NCBI RefSeq assembly: GCF_013409985.1 | Contig: NZ_JACCBY010000001.1 | Location: 186,001 to 250,000 of the forward strand | DNA: 64,000 nt | Origin: Sphingomonas melonis | GTDB taxonomy: Bacteria > Pseudomonadota > Alphaproteobacteria > Sphingomonadales > Sphingomonadaceae | Direction: 5' to 3' | Shown here: positions 9,219 through 16,693 of the stretch, in pieces | Numbering within the stretch: the first letter of the stretch is position 1 | How the letters are laid out: each line of letters begins with the position of its first letter | Position numbers and translations under genes: made by a program | The notes under the pieces: generated by a model | Databases searched by the model: none | Told to the model about the DNA's origin: nothing | What the model saw: only the letters and a program-made list of their open reading frames with translations

Positions 9219-10120
9219 CAGATCGAATCCCCGGTCAGCCGCTGGCACACCATGTCGAGCTGATCGAGCGTTGAATAGGTGAGCGTGATCGTCCCGCCCT
9301 TCTCGCTGTGCGCGATCCGCACGTGCAGCCCGAGCAGATCGGACAATTGCCGTTCGAGCGCAGCAATATCGGCATCGGGCGCCGGCGGCGGGGTGCGATC
9401 GCGTTGCCCCCCTGCCCGCTCCGGCTTGGCGCCCTTCGCCAGCTTCTCGGTCTCGCGCACGGAGAGGCCGCGCGCGACCACCTGTTCGGCCAGCATCTCG
9501 ACGTCGCGCGACCCGAGCAACGCCCGCGCATGGCCCATCGACAGCGACCCGTCGGTCACCCGATCCTGCACGGCCTCGGGCAGTTCGAGCAGGCGTAGCA
9601 GGTTGGCGACGTGGCTGCGCGACTTGTGGACGATCTTGGCGAGCGCCTCCTGGGTATGGCCATATTCGCCGGCGAGCCGCTGATAGGCCTGCGCCTCTTC
9701 GATCGCGTTGAGATCCTGGCGCTGGATATTCTCGATCAGCGCGATCTCGAGCGTCTGCGCGTCATCGAAGTCGCGGACGACGACGGGCACTTCGTGCAGC
9801 CGCGCCCGCTGTGCCGCGCGCCAGCGCCGTTCACCCGCGACGATCTGATAATCATGGCCGTGCGGCCGCACGACGATCGGCTGGATCAGGCCGCGCGACG
9901 CGATCGACGCCGCCAGTTCGTCGAGCAAGGCATCGTCGAAATGGCGCCGTGGCTGGCCCGGATGCGGGGTCAGCGCGCTGACCGGCAGCATGCGGACGCC
10001 GGTCGGCACCTTGCCCTCGGCACCGGGACTGACCGGCGCCTCGCTTGCCATCTCGCCGAGCAGCGCGCTCAGCCCACGGCCGAGCCCCGCGGGTCGGCTG
10101 CGCTTCGCCGCGTCGCTCAT
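9218..10120 (-). CDS. parB: Chromosome partitioning protein ParB
   Basis: A 300-residue ParB. The N-terminal ParA-interaction segment is basic with G-L-G-R-G-L-S-A-L-L-G (residues 12-22). The CTP-binding ParB/Srx fold includes P-H-P-G-Q-P-R-R-H-F and I-V-A-G-E-R-R-W-R-A-A-Q. The helix-turn-helix region carries K-S-R-S-H-V-A-N-L-L-R-L. A C-terminal dimerisation domain follows a proline-rich linker. ParB loads at parS and slides as a CTP-dependent clamp to segregate the origin. Four matching parS sites are present 0.8-3.3 kb upstream (10966, 11329, 13390, 13429). It overlaps parA by 4 bp. Confidence 0.97.
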   Translation of the reverse strand: MSDAAKRSRPAGLGRGLSALLGEMASEAPVSPGAEGKVPTGVRMLPVSALTPHPGQPRRHFDDALLDELAASIASRGLIQPIVVRPHGHDYQIVAGERRWRAAQRARLHEVPVVVRDFDDAQTLEIALIENIQRQDLNAIEEAQAYQRLAGEYGHTQEALAKIVHKSRSHVANLLRLLELPEAVQDRVTDGSLSMGHARALLGSRDVEMLAEQVVARGLSVRETEKLAKGAKPERAGGQRDRTPPPAPDADIAALERQLSDLLGLHVRIAHSEKGGTITLTYSTLDQLDMVCQRLTGDSI

Positions 10121-10905
10121 GCCGCCGCCGCGGTGGGCGGAGTCTGCGGCAGTCGGGCGATCAATTCACGCGCGAGATCGATATAGGCCTGCGACCCCGA
10201 ACAGCGATAATCGTAGATCAGCGCGGGCAGCCCATGGCTCGGCGCCTCCGACAGGCGGACGTTGCGCGGGATGACCGTGTCGAACACCACCTGCCCCAGA
10301 ACGGCGCGGACGTCCGCCGAGACCTGTTCCGTGAGCCGGTTGCGGCGGTCGTACATGGTGAGCGCGACACCGAGGATGGCCAGACCCGGATTGAACCGTT
10401 CACGGATGCGCTCGACCGTGGTGAGCAATTGCGACAGGCCCTCGAGCGCAAAGAACTCGCATTGCAACGGCACGAGCAATTTGTCCGCGGCGACCATCGC
10501 GTTGATCGTCAACAGGCCGAGCGACGGCGGGCAGTCGATCAGCACGATATCCCAGCGGCTCTTCGCCTGCGCGAGCGCGCGGTCGAGGCGATGGGTACGA
10601 TGGTCGAATTCGACCAGCTCGATTTCCGCGCCCGACAAGTCCTGCGTCGCCGGCACCAGATCGAGCCGCGGCACCTTGGTGGTGATGACGGTGTCGGCGA
10701 TCTCCGCCTCGCCGATCAGCACATGATAGCTCGATCGTCCGCGTTGGGACTGGCTGATGCCGAGGCCGGTCGAGGCATTGCCCTGCGGATCGAGGTCGAT
10801 CAGCAGCACGGTCTTGCCCGTCGCCGACAGCGCGGTCGCGAGGTTGATCGCACTGGTCGTCTTACCCACGCCGCCCTTTTGGTTGGCCACCGCAATACAG
10901 GTCAT
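10117..10905 (-). CDS. parA: Chromosome partitioning ATPase ParA
   Basis: A 262-residue deviant Walker ATPase. N-Q-K-G-G-V-G-K-T-T-S-A-I-N-L-A at residues 8-23 includes the signature lysine, V-L-L-I-D-L-D-P-Q-G-N-A-S-T is Walker A-prime, and I-V-L-I-D-C-P-P-S is Walker B. ATP-ParA binds the nucleoid non-specifically and is released by ParB-parS complexes, which pulls the origin. It lacks the extra N-terminal DNA-binding domain of plasmid type Ia ParA, in keeping with chromosomal Soj/ParA. Both ends overlap neighbours by 4 bp (rsmG and parB). Confidence 0.97.
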   Translation of the reverse strand: MTCIAVANQKGGVGKTTSAINLATALSATGKTVLLIDLDPQGNASTGLGISQSQRGRSSYHVLIGEAEIADTVITTKVPRLDLVPATQDLSGAEIELVEFDHRTHRLDRALAQAKSRWDIVLIDCPPSLGLLTINAMVAADKLLVPLQCEFFALEGLSQLLTTVERIRERFNPGLAILGVALTMYDRRNRLTEQVSADVRAVLGQVVFDTVIPRNVRLSEAPSHGLPALIYDYRCSGSQAYIDLARELIARLPQTPPTAAAA

Positions 10906-11519
10906 CGCGCGCGTCCTTGGTTGCGATCCACGATCAGGATCGAGGATTGAGGATCGGTCAAACTATGTTCCACGTGAAACACTCTGGTCCGGTCGCGCTG
11001 CAGGCGGGCCAATTCTTCGGCCTCGATCCGTCCGCGGGGGAGGATCCAGCGCGTCTCCGGTGTGGCGCAATGCTCGGCCGCTTGCAAAAGCTTTTCGACC
11101 GATGCGACCGCCCGCGCGGAAATTGTCGTGAAGCGGCCCTCGACTCCTTCCACTTTTGAGGCCGCGACCGTGGCATGGCGAAGGCCTAGGCGATCGACAC
11201 ACTCCTGCAGGAACGCCGCTCGCTTCTTGCGGGGCTCGACCATGGTGACCGGTTCATCGCGGAGGATCGCGACGATCATGCCCGGGAAGCCGCCACCGGT
11301 CCCGACGTCGAGCCACGCTCCGCCGGGTTGTTTCACGTGGAACAACAGCTGCGCAGAATCGATGCCGTGGCGGCTCCAGATCGTCTCGACACTGGCCGGC
11401 GAGATCAGGTTCTGGCGGCTATTCTCCTCCCGAACCATGTCCAGAAAGCGGGCAACATGGGCCGCCCTCTCCTCGCCAAATCGCGCGACGCACCAAGCGC
11501 GTGCCTCGTCTTCCGTCAT
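10902..11519 (-). CDS. rsmG: 16S rRNA (guanine527-N7)-methyltransferase RsmG
   Basis: A 205-residue SAM-dependent methyltransferase. [11 protein letters not shown] is the substrate-loop region, and [13 protein letters not shown] at about residues 72-84 is the SAM-binding motif [11 protein letters not shown] follows as in RsmG proteins. It modifies G527 in the 530 loop of 16S rRNA. The gene carries two parS sites inside its coding sequence, at 11329-11344 and 10966-10981; they encode the peptides F-H-V-K-Q and F-H-V-E-H. It overlaps mnmG upstream and parA downstream by 4 bp each. Confidence 0.95.
   Translation of the reverse strand: MTEDEARAWCVARFGEERAAHVARFLDMVREENSRQNLISPASVETIWSRHGIDSAQLLFHVKQPGGAWLDVGTGGGFPGMIVAILRDEPVTMVEPRKKRAAFLQECVDRLGLRHATVAASKVEGVEGRFTTISARAVASVEKLLQAAEHCATPETRWILPRGRIEAEELARLQRDRTRVFHVEHSLTDPQSSILIVDRNQGRAR
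10966..10981. promoter_or_regulatory. parS site within the rsmG 3' coding region
   Basis: TGTTCCACGTGAAACA matches the 16-bp chromosomal parS consensus TGTTNCACGTGAAACA at every defined position. It lies inside the end of rsmG, about 60 bp before the parA start in transcription order. The parABS context makes random occurrence very unlikely. Confidence 0.93.
11329..11344. promoter_or_regulatory. parS site within rsmG
   Basis: TGTTTCACGTGGAACA is the reverse complement of the 10966 site and a full match to the ParB-binding consensus. It is embedded in rsmG and encodes L-F-H-V-K-Q, just before methyltransferase motif I, so the coding and ParB-binding constraints coincide. Confidence 0.93.
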
Positions 11520-13351
11520 GCGGCGCGCCTTTGTGCGTAGAGGTAGATGGCCGAAAGCGCCGCCGGGGTCACGCCGCGCACCCGTGCTGCCGCGCCAAGC
11601 GATGCCGGACGTGCCTTGCCGAGCCGATCGATCATCTCGTTGGAGAGCCCGGGGATCGCCGCATAGTCTAGGTCCGCCGCCAGTGGCACTGCCTCTTCAC
11701 GCCGCATCCGGGCGACCTCTTCTGCCTGCCGTTGGATATACGGAGCATAGCGCGCATCCTCGATCACCTCGTCGACGATCGCCGCGGGCGCCATCTCCGG
11801 CACGTCCGGCGCCACGCGGCCAAGGTCGAGATCGCCCATGCGCAGCCATTCGAACAGGCTGCGGCGGCTGCCATCCTGCGCAACATGCACCCCGCATTGC
11901 GCGATCTGCGCAGCGGTGACCGATCGCGACAACGCATCGCGGACGCCCGCCCTCGCCTCCGCCCGACGATGCTGCGCGGCGAGCCGCTCCTCCCCCAAAC
12001 AGCCCAAGGCTTCGGCGACGGGGCCAAGCCGGGTCTCGGCATTGTCCGCCCTAAGCGACAGCCGATATTCCGCCCGCGCCGTCAGCATCCGATAGGGCTC
12101 GGTCACCCCCTGCAACACCAGATCGTCGATCATCACCCCGGTATAGCTCGACGCACGATCGAGCACGCACGGGGCCACGTCACACGCCGCAGCAGCCGCA
12201 TTGAGACCGGCGACGAGCCCCTGCCCCGCCGCCTCTTCATAGCCGGTCGTGCCGTTGAGCTGCCCGGCACAATAGACGCCGGGGATCGCCGCGAGCGCCA
12301 GCGTCGCGTCGAGCGCGCGCGGGTCGAGATAATCATATTCCACCGCATAGCCGGCCACGGTGATCCGCGCGCGCTCCAGCCCGGCGATGCTGCGGATCAT
12401 CGCCTCCTGCACATCGGTCGGCAGCGAGGTGGACAGGCCGTTGGGATAGACCGTCGCGTCATCCAGACCCTCCGGTTCGAGGAACACCTGATGGCCATCC
12501 CGATCGCCGAAGCGATGCACCTTGTCTTCGATCGACGGGCAATAACGTGGCCCCTGCCCCTCGATGTCGCCGCCGAACAGGGGCGAGCGATCGAGACCGC
12601 CACGAATAAGATCGTGCGTAGCCGCCGTGGTGCGTGTCACCGCGCAGGCCACCTGAGGCAGCAGGCGTCGTCCGGTCATCGGCGACATCGTCCACGGGTC
12701 TGCGTCGGAGCGCTGCTTCTCCAGCCGCGCCCAATCGATCGTCCGGCCATCCAGCCGTGGCGGCGTTCCGGTCTTCAGCCGGCTGAGTGGCAGCGCCAAC
12801 GCGCGGAGCTGCTCCGCAAGCTTCCGCGCCGGACGTTCACCGATGCGGCCGCCCTCGTGGCGTTCGTCCCCGCGGAACATGCGCCCGCCGAGAAAGGTGC
12901 CGGTCGCCAACACCACCGCGCGCCCCGCCACACGACTACCGTCGGCAAGCACGACGCCATCGACACGGCCACCGCTCAAGCTCAGCGCATCGACATCACC
13001 CTTGGCGAGCGTGAGCGTCGGCAAAGCGGCGAGCATCTGCTGGATCGCTGCCGCATAGCGGCGCCGGTCCGCCTGTACCCGCGGCCCCTGCACCGCCGCG
13101 CCCTTGCTGCGATTGAGCATGCGATAATGAATGGCCGCCGCGTCCGCCGCGCGTCCGATCAGGCCATCGAATGCGTCGACCTCGCGGACGATATGCCCCT
13201 TGCCGAGCCCCCCGATCGCGGGGTTGCACGACATTGCACCGATAAGGCACCGGTCATGGCTGAGAAGAAGGGTCCGGGCGCCGCGCCGCGCGGCAGCGGC
13301 AGCGGCTTCGGTCCCGGCGTGGCCACCGCCAACGACGATCACGTCATACAT
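11516..13351 (-). CDS. mnmG: tRNA uridine-5-carboxymethylaminomethyl modification enzyme MnmG (GidA)
   Basis: A 611-residue FAD protein. The dinucleotide-binding motif [10 protein letters not shown] is at residues 6-15, [16 protein letters not shown] follows, and [11 protein letters not shown] and the C-terminal helical domain that binds MnmE and tRNA are present. With MnmE it installs the cmnm5 group on U34 of certain tRNAs. It is followed directly by rsmG with a 4-bp overlap. The 93 bp between it and mnmE contain two parS sites. Confidence 0.97.
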   Translation of the reverse strand: MYDVIVVGGGHAGTEAAAAAARRGARTLLLSHDRCLIGAMSCNPAIGGLGKGHIVREVDAFDGLIGRAADAAAIHYRMLNRSKGAAVQGPRVQADRRRYAAAIQQMLAALPTLTLAKGDVDALSLSGGRVDGVVLADGSRVAGRAVVLATGTFLGGRMFRGDERHEGGRIGERPARKLAEQLRALALPLSRLKTGTPPRLDGRTIDWARLEKQRSDADPWTMSPMTGRRLLPQVACAVTRTTAATHDLIRGGLDRSPLFGGDIEGQGPRYCPSIEDKVHRFGDRDGHQVFLEPEGLDDATVYPNGLSTSLPTDVQEAMIRSIAGLERARITVAGYAVEYDYLDPRALDATLALAAIPGVYCAGQLNGTTGYEEAAGQGLVAGLNAAAAACDVAPCVLDRASSYTGVMIDDLVLQGVTEPYRMLTARAEYRLSLRADNAETRLGPVAEALGCLGEERLAAQHRRAEARAGVRDALSRSVTAAQIAQCGVHVAQDGSRRSLFEWLRMGDLDLGRVAPDVPEMAPAAIVDEVIEDARYAPYIQRQAEEVARMRREEAVPLAADLDYAAIPGLSNEMIDRLGKARPASLGAAARVRGVTPAALSAIYLYAQRRAA

Positions 13352-13389
13352 GCCAATCGCCTATGCGAGCTGATGGGGAAGGTCAAAAC

Positions 13390-13405
13390 TGTTCCACGTG
13401 GAACA
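13390..13405. promoter_or_regulatory. parS site in the mnmE-mnmG intergenic region
   Basis: TGTTCCACGTGGAACA is a perfect 16-bp palindrome matching the ParB-binding consensus. It lies 39 bp upstream of the mnmG start and 23 bp from a second identical copy. Confidence 0.96.
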
Positions 13406-13428
13406 GCGCGATCCCCTCCCGTTTCCGA

Positions 13429-13444
13429 TGTTCCACGTGGAACA
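13429..13444. promoter_or_regulatory. parS site abutting the mnmE stop
   Basis: A second perfect palindrome, TGTTCCACGTGGAACA, ends one base before the mnmE stop codon. Its centre lies 39 bp from that of the 13390 copy, close to four helical turns. Confidence 0.96.
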
Positions 13445-14716
13445 TCATTTCCCGATACAGAACCGCCCGAACAACGTGTCCAGCATCACCTCCGTGGCGT
13501 CGATGCCGAGTATTCCGCCCAAGGCCCGGATCGCGAGCCGCAGTTGCTCCGCCACGATCAACGCGTCCGCCTCATCCGGAGTGATCGCCGCGAGTGCCGC
13601 CCGACAGGCTTCCCGCTCGCTCTCCCGAAACGCGATCACGTCTCCCCGCGGCATCAGCCGCTCGGCACGCTCGGCGATCATCGTCCACAATCTTTCGATG
13701 CTCGCGGCGTCATCCTGCGCCACCGCAATGTCGGCCCCGACGACGGGCGACCGTCCCGCCGCATCGCTCCTCGCCTGCACCCACAGCGCGTCCGGCCGCG
13801 GCGGCGCATCATCGCCAAGCCACAGCAGGAGGTCGGCACGCGTGACCGAACGTTCCGCGCGTTCGACGCCGATCCGCTCGATCGGATCGTCCGTGGCGGT
13901 CAGCCCGGCGGTATCGGTCAGCACATAGACCAGCCCCGCCCGCGTCACCGTCGCCTCGATCCGGTCGCGCGTGGTCCCGGCGATCGAGGACACGATCGCC
14001 ACCTCGCGCTGGCTGAGCAGATTGATCAGCGTCGACTTGCCGCTGTTCGGCGGTCCGGCGAGCACGACATGGATGCCATCCCGCAGCCGCTCGACCGGGG
14101 GATTGGCGAGGACCGCACGCAACTCCGCGGCAAGTTCGGCCCGCCCTGCCCGCACCGCGCCCATCTGGTCATCGCCGACATCATCCTCATCGGCAAAGTC
14201 GAGCTGAGCTTCGGTCAGCGCCGCCAGCATCGCCAGCCGATCGAGCCAGCCCCGCACGCGCTGGCTGACCACGCCCTCCACCGCCGCCAAGGCCGCGACG
14301 CGTTGCCGCTCTGTATCCGCAGACAGCAGGTCGGCGAGCCCCGCCGCCTCGGCCAGATCGATCCGGCCATTGCCGAGCGCCCGCCGGGTGAACTCCCCCG
14401 CTAACGCCGGTCGCAGCCCCGGCTGTTCGCCGAGCACCCGCAGCACCGCCGAGATGACCGCCCGGCCGCCATGGCAATGCAGTTCGGCAAGATCCTCGCC
14501 GGTCGCCGTCGCCGGCCCGGGGAATGCGAGCACCAGGGCGCGATCGAGCAACGCACCGTCGGCATCCCGCAAGGCGCGCAGCCGCGCCGTCCGCGCCGGC
14601 GGCACACTGCCGGCGATCCGCGCCACCGCGGCGAAGGCGTGCGGGCCACTGATCCGGATCACGCCGATCCCGGCCGGAGCCGCACCGCTCGACAGCGCGA
14701 AGATCGTGTCGCTCAA
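13445..14716 (-). CDS. mnmE: tRNA modification GTPase MnmE (TrmE)
   Basis: A 423-residue protein: an N-terminal formyl-THF-binding domain (I-F-A-L-S-S-G-A-A-P-A-G-I-G-V-I-R-I-S-G), a helical domain, and an inserted G domain with G1 G-P-P-N-S-G-K-S-T-L-I-N and G3 D-T-A-G-L-T. It ends F-C-I-G-K with the conserved catalytic cysteine. It works with MnmG on U34 of tRNA. The G4 position reads V-Q-A-R-S-D rather than N-K-x-D. I chose the TTG at 14716: it gives the family N-terminus L-S-D-T-I-F-A and overlaps the upstream stop as TTGA. An in-frame start at 14767 would add an uncharacteristic arginine-rich leader. Confidence 0.93.
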   Translation of the reverse strand: MSDTIFALSSGAAPAGIGVIRISGPHAFAAVARIAGSVPPARTARLRALRDADGALLDRALVLAFPGPATATGEDLAELHCHGGRAVISAVLRVLGEQPGLRPALAGEFTRRALGNGRIDLAEAAGLADLLSADTERQRVAALAAVEGVVSQRVRGWLDRLAMLAALTEAQLDFADEDDVGDDQMGAVRAGRAELAAELRAVLANPPVERLRDGIHVVLAGPPNSGKSTLINLLSQREVAIVSSIAGTTRDRIEATVTRAGLVYVLTDTAGLTATDDPIERIGVERAERSVTRADLLLWLGDDAPPRPDALWVQARSDAAGRSPVVGADIAVAQDDAASIERLWTMIAERAERLMPRGDVIAFRESEREACRAALAAITPDEADALIVAEQLRLAIRALGGILGIDATEVMLDTLFGRFCIGK

Positions 14717-14958
14717 CTGCCCGTCTTCCCCCCGCTGCCGGTCGCCTGATCGAACATCTGGCGCCACATCGTGAAGCCGGCGTCCCCCATCGGCGCCCAG
14801 TTCTTCATCATCGTTTCGAGCAATTCGGGGCGGACTTGGCCATTCATCGCTTCGAGCAGCGAGGCGACATACCGATCGTGCAGCGGCGTCAGGTCGGGCA
14901 GTCCCATTGCACGCCGCGCCTCCTCCGGGGTCAGATCCACATCCACGGTCACCTTCAT
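14713..14958 (-). CDS. DUF6489-like small protein upstream of mnmE
   Basis: An 81-residue acidic protein starting M-K-V-T-V-D-V-D-L-T-P-E-E-A-R-R-A-M-G-L-P-D. The middle is helical with L-L-E-A-M-N-G-Q and the tail is M-W-R-Q-M-F-D-Q-A-T-G-S-G-G-K. The T-P-E-E-A-R-R-x-M-G-L-P-D motif is what I recall for DUF6489, a sphingomonad family without a known role. There is no signal peptide or membrane segment. Its TGA overlaps the mnmE TTG start (TTGA), so the two are probably coupled. The family name is from memory and should be taken as tentative. Confidence 0.72.
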   Translation of the reverse strand: MKVTVDVDLTPEEARRAMGLPDLTPLHDRYVASLLEAMNGQVRPELLETMMKNWAPMGDAGFTMWRQMFDQATGSGGKTGS

Positions 14959-15030
14959 GCGCGTCGCCCCTTGAGCAGCCCTCAGGCCCGCTGCATAGCT
15001 CAGCCTACTCCCACGCGCGAGAGGACCCCC

Positions 15031-15753
15031 ATGACCAAGACCATCCAGATCGAGACACTCGACGACCGCGGCCGCTTCGACGTCTATGTCGCCGAACCCG
15101 TCGGCACGCCGCGCGCGGCGATCGTCGTCATCCAGGAGATCTTCGGCGTGAACGCCGGCATCCGTGCCAAGGCCGATGCGTTCGCCGCCGACGGCTATCT
15201 CGCCCTCGCCCCCGACCTGTTCTGGCAGATCGCACCGGGCATCCAGCTCGACCCCGATGTCCCCGACGAGATGCAGCAGGCGCTCGAGCTGATGGGCAAG
15301 TTCGACCAGGACGCCGGCATCCGCGATATCGAGGCGACGATCCGCACCGCACGAACGATGCTCAACGATGCGCAGGCCGGCACCGGCCTTGCCGCCAAGG
15401 TCGGCGCGGTCGGCTATTGCCTTGGCGGCCGCCTCGCGTTCATGACCGCGGCACGCACCGACGTTGACGCCTCGGTCGGCTATTATGGCGTCGGCATCGA
15501 CGGGCTGCTCGGCGAGATGCATGCCATCGCCAATCCCGTCCTCCTCCACATTCCGCAGGAGGATCATTTCGTCGACAAGGACGCGCAGGCCCGCATGCAT
15601 GCCGGCCTCGACGATCACCCCAAGGTGACGCTCTACGACTATCCCGGCGAGGACCACGGCTTTGCCGCGCAATTCGGCAAGCGCCGGTCGGATGCCGCCG
15701 CGCAACTGGCGGACGACCGCACCGCCGCTTTCTTCGCCGAACATCTCGGCTGA
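15031..15753 (+). CDS. Dienelactone hydrolase family protein
   Basis: A 240-residue cytoplasmic alpha/beta hydrolase. The strand-helix signature V-V-I-Q-E-I-F-G-V-N lies near residue 35, the nucleophile elbow is G-Y-C-L-G-G-R-L with a cysteine, the acid region is P-Q-E-D-H-F-V-D, and the histidine is in G-E-D-H-G-F. This is the classical carboxymethylenebutenolidase pattern, though most genomic paralogues have unknown substrates. The ATG at 15031 gives the usual M-T-K-T-I-Q-I-E start; an earlier in-frame ATG would run into the divergent DUF6489-like gene. It is a distant paralogue of the gene at 8475 and ends at a strong terminator hairpin. Confidence 0.88.
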   Translation: MTKTIQIETLDDRGRFDVYVAEPVGTPRAAIVVIQEIFGVNAGIRAKADAFAADGYLALAPDLFWQIAPGIQLDPDVPDEMQQALELMGKFDQDAGIRDIEATIRTARTMLNDAQAGTGLAAKVGAVGYCLGGRLAFMTAARTDVDASVGYYGVGIDGLLGEMHAIANPVLLHIPQEDHFVDKDAQARMHAGLDDHPKVTLYDYPGEDHGFAAQFGKRRSDAAAQLADDRTAAFFAEHLG

Positions 15754-15759
15754 TACGAA

Positions 15760-15783
15760 AAGGGGGGCCCGACGGCCCCCCTT
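15760..15783. terminator. Bidirectional terminator hairpin between convergent genes
   Basis: A 10-bp perfect stem, AAGGGGGGCC, loop CGAC, then GGCCCCCCTT, starts six bases after the dienelactone hydrolase stop and ends three bases before the terC stop. It is flanked by A residues on the left and T/C residues on the right, so it could end both convergent transcripts. Confidence 0.85.
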
Positions 15784-15786
15784 CCC

Positions 15787-16506
15787 TTATCCGAACAGTT
15801 TGAGCACGCCGACCTGCGGGTCGACGACCCCTTCGTAGATCATCTTGCCCGCGACATAGAGGATCACCAGCAGCCCGACATAGGCGATCCAGCGGTAGCG
15901 CTCGATATATTTGGCGATCAGGTTCGCCGCGATTCCCATCATCGCCACCGACAGCAGCAGGCCGATGATCAGGATGCCGGGATGCTCGCGCGCGGCACCG
16001 GCCACCGCGAGGACGTTGTCGAGGCTCATCGACACGTCGGCGACCGCCACCGCCCAGGCCGCTGCGGCGAAGCTCTTGGCCGGCTTCAGTCCCGACGTCT
16101 CGTCGCCGTCCACTTCGGGCGAACCGGCATTGTGGTCCTCGCGCAGCTCGCGCCACATCTTCCACGCCACCCAGAGCAGCAGGATGCCGCCGGCGAAGAT
16201 CAAGCCGATCACGCCGAGCAGCCAGCTGACCGCCAGCGCGAAGATGATGCGCAGCACCAGCGCCGCCATGATCCCGATCAGGATCACCTTCTTGCGCTGG
16301 TCGACCGGCAGACCGGCCGCGAGCGCACCGACGACGATCGCATTGTCGCCGGCCAGCACGACGTCGATCATCAGCACCTGGATGAAGGCGGCGAGCGCGG
16401 CAGGCGTGCCGATATTGGAAAAGTCGTTGACGATATGCTGCCAGATGTCGGCCGGAGACCCCGGCCCGCTGGCGGCGGCAGCGCTCAGCATGGCGATGAT
16501 GGACAC
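15787..16506 (-). CDS. TerC/YjbE family integral membrane protein
   Basis: A 239-residue membrane protein with about six to seven hydrophobic segments. The two acidic signature motifs of the TerC family are I-D-V-V-L-A-G-D-N-A-I-V-V-G (about residues 48-61) and A-D-V-S-M-S-L-D-N-V-L-A-V-A-G-A, joined by an acidic cytoplasmic loop near residues 125-140. Some relatives protect against manganese overload or help metallate exported enzymes; the metal handled here is not established. A stable stem-loop lies in its 5' leader (16547-16578), so post-transcriptional control is possible. Confidence 0.9.
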   Translation of the reverse strand: MSIIAMLSAAAASGPGSPADIWQHIVNDFSNIGTPAALAAFIQVLMIDVVLAGDNAIVVGALAAGLPVDQRKKVILIGIMAALVLRIIFALAVSWLLGVIGLIFAGGILLLWVAWKMWRELREDHNAGSPEVDGDETSGLKPAKSFAAAAWAVAVADVSMSLDNVLAVAGAAREHPGILIIGLLLSVAMMGIAANLIAKYIERYRWIAYVGLLVILYVAGKMIYEGVVDPQVGVLKLFG

Positions 16507-16546
16507 GTTTCAAACTCCCGGTTGATAATTAGGTCCATAACGCAGC

Positions 16547-16578
16547 AACGCGCGAAAGCCATGTGGCTTCCGCGCGTT
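16547..16578 (-). promoter_or_regulatory. Structured leader hairpin upstream of terC
   Basis: On the terC sense strand AACGCGCGGAAGCC, loop ACAT, then GGCTTTCGCGCGTT forms a 14-bp stem with one G-U pair, 40 nt before the terC start. The opposite strand would carry an A-C mismatch instead, so the structure is better on the terC transcript. TerC-family genes are often preceded by yybP-ykoY manganese riboswitches, but I could not fit that consensus here, so only a structured leader is claimed. Confidence 0.5.
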
Positions 16579-16657
16579 GGACTGTCGGGCGATCCGCGGC
16601 GGGCTGGAGCTCCACCGCGTTGAACGTGCGCCTCGTGACGCCGGCCGACCGGCATGC

Positions 16658-16686
16658 GGGGCGGCCGATGCAGGCTGGCCGCCCCG
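16658..16686 (-). terminator. Hairpin just downstream of rho
   Basis: GGGGCGGCC and its complement GGCCGCCCC flank an 11-nt loop, starting 8 bp after the rho stop codon on the minus strand. No U-tract follows, so it may be a weak or factor-assisted terminator, or an mRNA 3'-end stabiliser separating rho from terC. Confidence 0.55.
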
Positions 16687-16693
16687 CGCCAGC

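Noticed and set aside
16507..16693. yybP-ykoY manganese riboswitch before terC
   Set aside because: The hairpin is there but the conserved yybP-ykoY junction sequences could not be aligned; left as an unclassified leader.
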